From Desulfuromonas sp. SDB (GTDB taxonomy: Bacteria > SDB-A): 13,317 nt of DNA. The notes beneath the pieces are model-generated. The model made no database searches. It saw only the letters and a list, made by a program, of their open reading frames with translations, and was not told where the DNA came from. Position 1 is the first letter of the stretch. Every line of letters starts with the position of its first letter. A program made the position numbers and the translations under genes. Below are positions 4,785 to 11,887 of the stretch, one piece after another. The stretch covers positions 1-13,317 of the forward strand of contig LKUE01000210.1 of NCBI GenBank assembly GCA_001412365.1, read 5' to 3'.

Positions 4785-6215
4785 ATGTTTAAGAAGATGT
4801 TATCACTAGTCGTATTATTGGTATCTATTTCAACAATGTTAACTGGAGGGTGGAGTAAGTATTTTGGTGGTTCCGATGAAGATATGGGAATCTCTGTCCA
4901 GCAGACCATTGATGGAGGATATATAGTTTGCGGATTTACCGATAGCTGGGGTCCGGGAAATGAAAGTGTTTATTTGTTAAAGACTGACGATCTTGGGGAA
5001 ATGACCTGGGCTAAAATTTTCGGAGGAGTTGAAACTGATGTTGGATTTTCAATTCAGCAATGCACTGACAGCGGTTATATTATCTGCGGTTATACCGAAT
5101 CTTCCGGAGCAGGGAATTATGACATTTACCTGCTTAAAACCGACGTTAACGGAGTTCTCAGTTGGACTAAAACACTGGGGGGAACTTATGAAGATAGAGG
5201 TAAATTCATTTGCCAAACTGCTGATAACGGATTTATCCTGACCGGTCTTACCTATTCCTATGGAGCAGGTTTGTCAGATGCTTTTCTAATAAAATTGGAT
5301 GATCAGGGGAATACATTATGGTCCAAATATTTTGGAGGAATTAATCATGATTGGTGTGCTTCAGTACAGCAAACATCAGACGGTGGTTATATTATTTGCG
5401 GGGGCACTTCTTCCTATGGTTCGGGTGATTATGATGTCTATTTAATTAAGACTGATCAGGACGGAAATGACTTATGGATAGAGACCTTTGGAGGAGCTCA
5501 AAGTGATAATGGTTACTCAGTAAAACAAACCAGTGACGGAGGATATATAATTGTCGGGGATACAAAATCTTATGGAGCTGGAATAAATGATGTCTATGTG
5601 ATCAAAACCGATAGCTGTGGAGATACATTATGGACTAGGATTTTTGGAGGTTCAACTCATGATATTGCTTACTGTATTGATGAAACCCGTTCCGGTAATT
5701 TTATTATAACCGGAGAAACTAGTTCCTTCGGAGCTGGATATAATGATGTTTATCTGATCAGTATTTCCGCTTCCGGAGATTTAATTTGGTCTAAAACTCT
5801 TGGGGGAATCGGTGCAGATTGCGGGAGATCAGTCAGTTATACTGCTGATGGAGGATATATTATCACCGGTGGTACAACCTCTTACGGAGCAGGAAACTCC
5901 GACATTTATCTACTCAAAACTGATTCTAACGGAGTGGCAGTTGAGGAAACGGTAATTTACTATCCTCACCAGATTTCTTATTCCATAAATCAGAGGGGAA
6001 GTAATTTAGTTAGTTTGGAATTTTCACTATCCCAGAGCAGTAATGTCCAATTAGATATATACGATGTATCGGGAAGATTTATCTCCACCCCATTGACTGG
6101 CTCATATTCAGCAGGAAATCATAATGTCACCTTCAATATGGAAAACAAAGGAGTTTACTTCTTCAGTATGAAAATTGATCAAACAACTCACACTGGGAAA
6201 TATATAATATTTTAG
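4785..6215 (+). CDS. Secreted seven-bladed beta-propeller protein with sorting domain (paralogue 1)
   Basis: The start is supported by AGGAGG five bases before the ATG. The 476-residue product has a signal peptide (residues 1-20), then seven contiguous repeats whose first tryptophans are at 23, 75, 127, 179, 231, 283 and 335, a spacing of exactly 52. Each unit follows W-K-FGG, D-G-SVQQT-DGGYI, G-T-SYGAG, D-YLIKTD--G, a four-strand blade pattern, so the protein should fold as a closed seven-bladed propeller. Residues 387-476 are a type A sorting domain (LDIYDVSGRFIS, GVYFFSM, KYIIF). I see no catalytic signature. The ligand is unknown and the likely role is binding at the cell surface or in secreted form. 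The next gene is its closest paralogue, 116 bases downstream on the same strand. Confidence 0.85.
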   Translation: MFKKMLSLVVLLVSISTMLTGGWSKYFGGSDEDMGISVQQTIDGGYIVCGFTDSWGPGNESVYLLKTDDLGEMTWAKIFGGVETDVGFSIQQCTDSGYIICGYTESSGAGNYDIYLLKTDVNGVLSWTKTLGGTYEDRGKFICQTADNGFILTGLTYSYGAGLSDAFLIKLDDQGNTLWSKYFGGINHDWCASVQQTSDGGYIICGGTSSYGSGDYDVYLIKTDQDGNDLWIETFGGAQSDNGYSVKQTSDGGYIIVGDTKSYGAGINDVYVIKTDSCGDTLWTRIFGGSTHDIAYCIDETRSGNFIITGETSSFGAGYNDVYLISISASGDLIWSKTLGGIGADCGRSVSYTADGGYIITGGTTSYGAGNSDIYLLKTDSNGVAVEETVIYYPHQISYSINQRGSNLVSLEFSLSQSSNVQLDIYDVSGRFISTPLTGSYSAGNHNVTFNMENKGVYFFSMKIDQTTHTGKYIIF

Positions 6216-6331
6216 AATATCGATGAATAATTATATTTTCACCCACTATTGAGCATGATAATTCATCACTTAACTATTTTATTAAGAGTACAAAACTTGA
6301 TAGAAAAATCAATAATTATCCGGAGGTAAAA
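6216..6331. other. Spacer between tandem propeller genes
   Basis: This short AT-rich gap contains GATGAAT and its complement ATTCATC separated by about 35 bases, too loose to call a terminator. CGGAGG at 6321-6326 is the ribosome site of the next gene. I see no convincing promoter, so the downstream gene may be co-transcribed. Confidence 0.4.
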
Positions 6332-7759
6332 ATGGATAGAAAAATTTTTATTATTACTTTAGTTCTGTTTTTATTTTCATCAATCTTATCAGCAGGATGG
6401 ACTCAGTATTACGGAGAAATAGATGATGAAACTGGATTTTTCGTACAGCAGACTTTGGATGGAGGATATATATTAACTGGACATACTACATCCTGGGGAT
6501 CCGAACAAGAGGATGTCTTTCTGATAAAAACCAACCAGGCAGGGGATATTAGCTGGTTAAAAACTTTCGGAGGAGTAGACCAAGATGAAGGACATTCAGT
6601 TCAGCAGTGCTCAGACGAGGGGTACATCATCTGCGGTCAAACTTACTCTTATGGAGCCGGAAACGCTGATGTTTACCTGATCAAAACAGATGAATGCGGA
6701 AATCTCTGCTGGACTAAAACCATCGGAGGAATTAATAGCGATGGAGGTCATGGTATCCGGCAAACTTCCGACGGAGGATTCATCCTCACCGGTATAACAT
6801 CATCCTATGGATCAGGAACGGATACTTACCTGGTAAAAACTGACAGTTTGGGAAACACACAATGGTCCAGATATTTCGGAGGATCGGACATGGAGTTCGG
6901 ATATTCAGTGCTGCAAACCCAGGATGGTGGATATATTGTATGCGGGGGAACCTGTTCATTCGGAGCAGGTCAATGGGATATTTATCTTATAAAGACTGAT
7001 CAAAACGGGAATGCAGTTTGGACCAAGACCTATGGGGATACCGGTACAGATATTGGATATTCTATAAAGCAAACCAGTGATTGCGGTTATATCATTACCG
7101 GATTAACCGATTCTTACGGAGCAGGTTTAAAGGATGTTTATCTTATCAAAACCGACAGTTGCGGAGACAGCATCTGGGCAAAAACCTACGGAGGTTCTGA
7201 AAATGATTTTACCTCCTCTATTGATATAACTCCCTCCGGGAATTTTATAGTGACCGGGGTAACTAATTCCTACGGAGCGGGATCATCGGATATTTACCTT
7301 CTTTATCTGACATCCTCCGGGAATCCGATCTGGACCAAAACATTCGGGGGAATTAATGCAGACATCGGAATATGCACTCAACATACAGCAGAAGGAGGAT
7401 TCATTTTGACTGGAGCAACTGAATCTTTCGGCTCAGGGGGTTCTGATATTATTCTGATCAAGACTGATATTAACGGGGTGGCGGTTGAAGAATCGGTTAT
7501 TTCTCCCCCTAATCAAATTAATTACAGTATTAAATCGCTGGACAATAATGATATTAGTCTGGAATTATCCTTACCCCAAACTAGTGATATTCGGTTAGAT
7601 ATATATGATGTCTCGGGAAGATACATTTCCACCCCTCTGGATGGTTCATATACTCCAGGAATTCACAATATCAGTTTCAATATGGAAAAACAGGGAGTTT
7701 ATTTCTTCAATTTAAAATTTAACCAGTCCACCCACCAGGGAAAGTTTACTGTTATATAA
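6332..7759 (+). CDS. Secreted seven-bladed beta-propeller protein with sorting domain (paralogue 2)
   Basis: CGGAGG lies five bases before the ATG. The 475-residue protein has the same plan as its upstream neighbour: signal peptide 1-21, seven blades with leading tryptophans at 23, 75, 127, 178, 230, 282 and 334, then a sorting domain (LDIYDVSGRYIS, GVYFFNL, GKFTVI). All blades are 52 residues except the third, which has lost one residue in its SYGSG-DTYL loop. The linker NGVAVEE and most of the sorting domain are nearly identical to paralogue 1, indicating a fairly recent tandem duplication. Blade surfaces differ mainly in the loops after FGG and around SYGAG, where binding specificity would lie. 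The gene converges on the lipoprotein gene with only three bases between the stops. Confidence 0.85.
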   Translation: MDRKIFIITLVLFLFSSILSAGWTQYYGEIDDETGFFVQQTLDGGYILTGHTTSWGSEQEDVFLIKTNQAGDISWLKTFGGVDQDEGHSVQQCSDEGYIICGQTYSYGAGNADVYLIKTDECGNLCWTKTIGGINSDGGHGIRQTSDGGFILTGITSSYGSGTDTYLVKTDSLGNTQWSRYFGGSDMEFGYSVLQTQDGGYIVCGGTCSFGAGQWDIYLIKTDQNGNAVWTKTYGDTGTDIGYSIKQTSDCGYIITGLTDSYGAGLKDVYLIKTDSCGDSIWAKTYGGSENDFTSSIDITPSGNFIVTGVTNSYGAGSSDIYLLYLTSSGNPIWTKTFGGINADIGICTQHTAEGGFILTGATESFGSGGSDIILIKTDINGVAVEESVISPPNQINYSIKSLDNNDISLELSLPQTSDIRLDIYDVSGRYISTPLDGSYTPGIHNISFNMEKQGVYFFNLKFNQSTHQGKFTVI

Positions 7760-7762
7760 ATA

Positions 7763-8104
7763 CTATTCTTCCCACCCATCTCCCCCTGACCAGAAGCAGG
7801 GAGAATAATTGCAGTAATGACAGCAGAATGAGATATCCAGATTTTCCAGTTTAGCTTCAGGATAACTATAAAGTATTTCAATTAGTTGATCAAGATGGGG
7901 TTCTACTTCATTATAGGATTGATTTAAATCTATGGCGGGAAGATGAACTCCCTCATCCTCAAGGGTGATAAGAGCCACATGGGTAAAATTCCGGTGACGG
8001 GATTGGAGGGCTTGAATGATATGATAATCAGGATCCTGCTGAGTTATGGTGGTACAGTTAACAATGAAAAGTAAAGGCAGAAAAAATATAAATATATTTT
8101 TCAT
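7763..8104 (-). CDS. Small Cys-rich lipoprotein of unknown function
   Basis: I start at ATG 8104, two codons inside a longer GTG-started frame, because AGAGAGGTG then serves as the ribosome site. The 113-residue product begins MKNIFIFFLPLLFIVNC, a signal peptide with a lipobox whose cysteine is residue 17. The -1 residue is Asn rather than the usual Gly, Ala or Ser, so lipidation is likely but not certain. The middle is a soluble mixed alpha/beta stretch with no recognised family. The end carries FCCHYCNYSPCFW, four cysteines in a CC-x2-C-x4-C arrangement, followed by an acidic GGDGWEE tail. That pattern could bind a metal or form disulfides. It stands alone on its strand between the propeller pair and the repeat region. 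Confidence 0.7.
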   Translation of the reverse strand: MKNIFIFFLPLLFIVNCTTITQQDPDYHIIQALQSRHRNFTHVALITLEDEGVHLPAIDLNQSYNEVEPHLDQLIEILYSYPEAKLENLDISFCCHYCNYSPCFWSGGDGWEE

Positions 8105-8308
8105 TATCACCTCTCTTAAAACATTTTAATTATACCATGTTTACTAACAATTAGCAATGAAAATTGAAAATTTGTAAGTTTTCCGGAATTGTTTGCTATT
8201 ACTGAAAACAGATCATTACCTACACTATGGAAGGTTAACAGGATGCTACACCACTCTTCTTATTTTAACCAATGAGTCCAGCCCAGCCCCAGGGGCATGG
8301 AATGCAGA

Positions 8309-8369
8309 TTAACCTGCCACATGGCAGGTTAACAGTATGAAAGGATTTACCTGCCGAGTGGCAGGTAAA
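8309..8369. repeat. Two related 24-bp palindromes (REP-like)
   Basis: TTAACCTGCC-ACAT-GGCAGGTTAA (8309-8332) and TTTACCTGCC-GAGT-GGCAGGTAAA (8346-8369) each have perfect 10-base arms around a 4-base loop. They share the core ACCTGCC/GGCAGGT, differ by compensating changes at the base of the stem and start 37 bases apart. A half-copy lies at 8229-8245, and the left arm GGATTTACCTG recurs at 538-548. Confidence 0.75.
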
Positions 8370-8382
8370 CAGGATAAGACAT

Positions 8383-8425
8383 AAAGATGATGGAAGATTT
8401 TTATATAAAATTTTCCATCATCTTT
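8383..8425. repeat. Long near-perfect hairpin
   Basis: AAAGATGATGGAA (8383-8395) pairs with TTCCATCATCTTT (8413-8425), followed by one G-U pair and five further A-T pairs, closing a 5-base TATAT loop. The 19-pair stem has no GC-rich base and is followed on the plus strand by TGATT and on the minus strand by TGTC. It is therefore not a classic intrinsic terminator in either direction. It more resembles a small transposable or REP-like hairpin, and it follows the two palindromes directly. Confidence 0.6.
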
Positions 8426-8524
8426 TGATTAAAAAGATAACTTAAAATCATTTATAATACTGATTTTTCCAGGCTGACATTTACATTGATAAAATTTATA
8501 TTAAAAATTCAGATGAAAGGTAAA

Positions 8525-8545
8525 GGGAGCGCAGGAAGCACTCCC
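8525..8545 (-). terminator. Terminator of the selenoprotein-candidate gene
   Basis: On the minus strand GGGAGTGC-TTCCT-GCGCTCCC forms an 8-pair stem with one G-U pair and a 5-base loop, followed by TTTACCTTT. It starts 8 bases beyond the stop codon of the gene at 8554-9603. Confidence 0.65.
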
Positions 8546-8553
8546 CCATAGTA

Positions 8554-9603
8554 TTATCTAATTTTAATTATGGTCTTAGAATCCTGAACTCCATCCCCGG
8601 ATAATTCCACCCGATAGATTCCCGTATTCAATTCAGTTCCATTATTATCTCTGCCATCCCAGTTGAATACACTGTTTTCACTGATCACCGTTCCTGAAGA
8701 AAGAGTGCGTACTTCTCTTCCGGTTAAGTCAAAAATTTTAACTGAGAGAACTGCAGGATTTTCAACAAAGACTGGAATAAATGCAGTGGTGGAAAATGGA
8801 TTGGGATAAGGTTTTCCCAAGGAAAATACATCGGAATGTGTTACCGGGTTAGGATCTTCCTCTACCGCATTAAATGCGGATATTTCAATATGAGCACTCT
8901 GATGGATTTGTTTTGTTCCGGCATGAGATTGAAGCCATACTGCAAAATAGACATCAGTTGGATCAAAATGCCACCAGGTTCCCACAAAAGTGTAGGGTAT
9001 ATTAACATAAAGTGTCTCCGGATAATTTCCGGTAAAATTTATCACCGTACCATTGTAGTTCGGATACATCTTGCGGAGAGGGAAATGAAATTCAGTAAAA
9101 TTCCCTGCCCCGTAGGGGACATGATGTGAACAGGCAGCAATATGAAGGTGATAAGGAGTAACTCCGGGTTCCTGTTCGGCAATAATGGTTACGTTAACTT
9201 CTCCGGTCATTAAATCAGGCTGAGCAGTTCCTTCAACTAATAACTCAACATAACAGGGTACTGCCATGGCACTGGTATAGGCAGAATTCAGTGCTCCGGT
9301 GGAAGTAGGAGAAAACATTGATCCCCCGTCCATATTTGCTCTGGGTATCACTGACCCTCCGTAAAACTGAAATCTCGCCCAGCCATCAACAGTGTACAAC
9401 GGTTCACTGGAGTACAGCTGATATTTAAGAGCAGTTAAAGAATCCCAGTTATTATTTATAAAATTGTTCTGCAAACTTGCAGAACTGGCACAGCCCCCTC
9501 AATAAGCGCCGCTGTGAATTTCCAGCATAGGCTGCCGGGTAGCAGCAGTCAGTGTCATCGCTAAAACAATTAAGACACTGATAAGAAAAAATGCTTTGTA
9601 CAT
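8554..9603 (-). CDS. Predicted exported selenoprotein: thioredoxin-like/Omp28-like, UGGC motif, sorting domain
   Basis: The open frame after the TGA has only a TTG start (9474), yet reading back in frame gives an ATG at 9603 with AAGGAGG six bases upstream, a clear signal peptide (MYKAFFLISVLIVLAMTLTAA, 1-21) and TRQPMLEIHSGAY, interrupted once by TGA at codon 35 (9501-9499). The next residues are GGC, so the motif is U-G-G-C where thioredoxin-like relatives have C-x-x-C. A SECIS-like hairpin follows. Residues 23-110 look like the Omp28-type thioredoxin fold, including a probable cis-proline (VIPRANMDGG, P87). A beta domain with AACSHH follows, and residues 260-349 are a sorting domain (PYPNPF, IFDLTGREV, WDGRDNNG, GIYRVEL). 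Full length is 349 residues. It is a likely extracytoplasmic thiol/selenol redox enzyme of unknown substrate. The alternative is a nonsense mutation. No sel genes are in view. Confidence 0.8.
9466..9485 (-). promoter_or_regulatory. SECIS-like stem-loop downstream of the in-frame UGA
   Basis: In the mRNA, 13 bases after the UGA, GUUCUGCAA-GU-UUGCAGAAC forms a perfect stem. With the two inner A-U pairs open it is a 7-bp stem with a 6-base AAGUUU loop. Bacterial SECIS elements need a stem-loop within the coding region just after UGA with an unpaired G-U at the apex (bound by SelB). Here the GU is bases 23-24 after UGA, compared with 20-21 in E. coli fdhF. The sequence translates as ASSASLQNN within the gene. 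Confidence 0.7.
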
Positions 9604-9936
9604 TATTTTCCTCCTTAAAGTTTCATTATATTTATAGAAAATTTAATAATTTGTCAATTAATTGATAAATATAATTGTAATTTATTTGATAATAATTTAA
9701 TCTTTTCAGAATTCTCTCCATTACAAAAATTTATTTATTAATGATTTTTCTTCAAGTTAAATATATAATTTTATCAGTTTTTAAATATTTAGATAATTTT
9801 GCTCAATTAATTATAGCAGAAAAATAACAATTAAACTAGTTAATATTTTAAGATTTGTAATGATTTTACCAAATATTTTGCCAGGAATAATTATCATAAC
9901 TATAACCAATTCAAATATAGTTGAAAGGAGGACTAG
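9604..9936. other. Divergent promoter region
   Basis: This AT-rich region lies between the divergent genes at 9603 and 9937. For the minus-strand gene a consensus TTGACA (9657-9652) lies upstream of TATAAA (spacer 15) and TATAAT (9630-9625, spacer 21). Neither spacing is ideal, so the true -10 is uncertain. I see no gene or RNA structure in the rest. Confidence 0.5.
9878..9906 (+). promoter_or_regulatory. Sigma-70-type promoter of the Asp-box protein gene
   Basis: TTGCCA (9878-9883) and TATAAC (9901-9906) are separated by exactly 17 bases, each differing from consensus at one position. Transcription would start near 9913, leaving a leader of about 24 bases that contains the strong ribosome site AAAGGAGG (9924-9931). 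Confidence 0.7.
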
Positions 9937-11757
9937 ATGAGGTTTTTACTGATGGTAATGTTAATATGCGCCCAATCTTTTCTGTTATCAGCCAGCTACG
10001 ATCCCAGCAGTGGAGTGGGCTATAATGGATCATCAACTGATGAGAATGTTGAGATTTACATTCCGGATAACTTCGATGTTAACCATGCAAATGATATGAT
10101 GATTAGGGCAAAAGAAATTGGAGATATGGAAACTGCAAATTCTCTATCCAGGCAGATTCATCAGTGGTGGAAAATTAACCGAGGTGATAATTGTAATTCC
10201 GATTTTTGTGGTTCATCCCAAAACCTGAATTTAAACAGAAATGAAAATCATCAACCAGAAATAAAATTACCATCGTACTATGCACCTCTCTGGGGAACCG
10301 ATGTAAGGATAGATCCTAGGGACCATATCTACTCACCTCATATTGTCAGCTTAAGCAACGGTCATCTCTATGTGACTTCAGTTATGTACACTACAGGTAT
10401 TGACTATTTCATATTAACTCATAGATCCACTGACGGAGGACATACCTGGTTTGTTTGCGACTCATTACAATTCTCCGATCCAGTATATGAACCAAGATTA
10501 AGTGTTGCCGATGACACTCTGATTCATTATTATGTAATGCAAAACAGCTCCGGACAATATCAAACCTGGGTAAGAGTGATGGAACCGGGAGCCAGCTTAA
10601 ATCCAATTTACTGGGGTTCTCCTTCCGGGGGGTATGTTAATAATAATATTTCTGATTTATGGATTGCCAATGATGGCGCTAATTTCGATTCAAAATGGAT
10701 CTACGCCACCTGGAACTACTCTAATACTGCCGGAGAGGATACAACCTGGCTTATGTTTGCCCGTTCCAGCAACATGGATGTCAGTTCCTGGGATATACAA
10801 GATACCATTGAATATATTTCTGGGGATATTACTTTTTACCGATGGAATAAAATTGAAAACGGAAGCTCCACCAACTTGATGATTGTAACTATGATACATC
10901 CTGCCGGATATCCTGCTTCAAATGATGAATTTATTATTGCCTGGCAGTCCAACAACGGAGGTTCCAGCTGGTCAACTCCTTTCTCCATAACTCCTAATGA
11001 TAATCATAAAGATGAATATCTGCCTACCTTAGCCGGATCACATTCCAACAACAACTGGGTATGCATCGTAACTCAAAAAGACACAGTATTAGTAGGTAAT
11101 TCCGATCGCAACTTGATCAATTATTATTCTACCGATAATGGAAATACCTGGAGTTCCCAGGACTGGGAACTACCGGATTCCAATTATAATCCCTATGTAA
11201 TGGTTGATTACAACAGCACTGCATTTTATGCAGTGTTCAGGAAAGATATCGCTGCTGGTTTTGACTATGTAGTATTTAGACAAGGTGATATAAATGATCC
11301 TACTTCCTGGACTCCTTCTCAAGATAATATAGTAAATGACTATTACGGAAACCTAAATGATCGCATCCCCACCGTATGTTTTGATTACACTGCTGATGGA
11401 ATCTGTGTCGCCTGGACTAGTTACCAGAGTGTGATTAACAGTATTTGGTTTGACAATAAATCCTGGAGTAATAGTGTAGAAGAAGAACCGGTAGTTGGTG
11501 ATCTGAATACTGAAAGATTTTCAGTAGTTCAAAACGGAAATAATTTCAGGATTAATTATGCAGTAACTACCCCCAGTAAGGTTTCCATCAATATCTATGA
11601 CCTCAGCGGCAGAAATGTTGCTAACCTGTTAAATGAAAGAAAAGACACTGGAACTTACAGTTTAGATTATGAACCTGATTTCTCCTGTGGTTTATATTTC
11701 TTCACCATACAAACCAATCAAAGCTTTCAAACCAGATCAATTTACTTTATTAAATAA
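9937..11757 (+). CDS. Secreted BNR/Asp-box (sialidase-like) propeller protein with sorting domain
   Basis: AAAGGAGG five bases before the ATG fixes the start. The 606-residue product has a signal peptide (1-19), then a low-complexity N-terminal stretch with NLNLNRNENHQ. A beta-propeller region from about 110 to 505 contains three Asp-box (BNR) motifs: STDGGHTW (164-171), SNNGGSSW (338-345) and STDNGNTW (398-405). These motifs mark blade turns in sialidases and many other secreted propellers. The arginine triad and nucleophilic tyrosine of true sialidases cannot be assigned by eye, so enzymatic activity is open. Residues 515-606 are a type A sorting domain (INIYDLSGRNV, CGLYFFTI, SIYFIK). It has its own promoter and terminator and is therefore a single-gene unit. 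Confidence 0.8.
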   Translation: MRFLLMVMLICAQSFLLSASYDPSSGVGYNGSSTDENVEIYIPDNFDVNHANDMMIRAKEIGDMETANSLSRQIHQWWKINRGDNCNSDFCGSSQNLNLNRNENHQPEIKLPSYYAPLWGTDVRIDPRDHIYSPHIVSLSNGHLYVTSVMYTTGIDYFILTHRSTDGGHTWFVCDSLQFSDPVYEPRLSVADDTLIHYYVMQNSSGQYQTWVRVMEPGASLNPIYWGSPSGGYVNNNISDLWIANDGANFDSKWIYATWNYSNTAGEDTTWLMFARSSNMDVSSWDIQDTIEYISGDITFYRWNKIENGSSTNLMIVTMIHPAGYPASNDEFIIAWQSNNGGSSWSTPFSITPNDNHKDEYLPTLAGSHSNNNWVCIVTQKDTVLVGNSDRNLINYYSTDNGNTWSSQDWELPDSNYNPYVMVDYNSTAFYAVFRKDIAAGFDYVVFRQGDINDPTSWTPSQDNIVNDYYGNLNDRIPTVCFDYTADGICVAWTSYQSVINSIWFDNKSWSNSVEEEPVVGDLNTERFSVVQNGNNFRINYAVTTPSKVSINIYDLSGRNVANLLNERKDTGTYSLDYEPDFSCGLYFFTIQTNQSFQTRSIYFIK

Positions 11758-11765
11758 CTCCAAAA

Positions 11766-11787
11766 GGGGGAGTTGAAGAACTCCCCC
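11766..11787 (+). terminator. Intrinsic terminator hairpin
   Basis: GGGGGAGTT-GAAG-AACTCCCCC is a perfect 9-bp stem with a GAAG tetraloop, beginning 9 bases after the stop of the Asp-box gene and followed by CATATTT. The U run is short. The CTCCCCCAT flank resembles that of the terminator at 8525-8545. Confidence 0.75.
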
Positions 11788-11831
11788 CATATTTACCAAA
11801 TATTCTAACTTAATTATGATTTCCAAAGTTA

Positions 11832-11860
11832 TTGATATGGTAAACTAATCTTATTATGCT
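11832..11860 (+). promoter_or_regulatory. Candidate promoter of the third propeller gene
   Basis: TTGATA (11832-11837, five of six consensus bases) and TATGCT (11855-11860, four of six) are separated by 17 bases. The start would be near 11867, about 20 bases before the ATG at 11888. It lies after the upstream terminator, so the gene is probably transcribed independently. Confidence 0.5.
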
Positions 11861-11887
11861 TAGTTTAAATTTTCAGTGAGGGTGAAA

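Larger units (their letters stand above)
8111..8553. other. Intergenic region rich in palindromic repeats
   Basis: No gene is visible. The left part (8111-8225) is plain AT-rich sequence. The rest holds a small GC-rich island with GCCCC-A-GGGGC (8286-8296), two related 24-bp stem-loops, one long 43-base hairpin and the terminator of the gene to the right. A half-copy of the repeat arm, GGAAGGTTAACAGGATG, lies at 8229-8245. Confidence 0.6.

Noticed and set aside
6216-6331. Terminator between the tandem propeller genes
   Set aside because: The only inverted repeat (GATGAAT/ATTCATC) has a loop of about 35 bases and no U run.
9474-9603. Start of the redox gene at the TTG (9474) as a 306-residue protein
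   Set aside because: The TTG has no ribosome site, and the resulting protein would lack the signal peptide despite carrying an export sorting domain. The in-frame ATG at 9603 with AAGGAGG and a signal peptide explains the data better if the TGA is read through.
8554-9603. UGA reassigned to Trp or Gly genome-wide
   Set aside because: Ten other intact genes, several longer than 450 codons, contain no in-frame TGA and use TGG for the conserved blade tryptophans. A single TGA at a CxxC position favours Sec.
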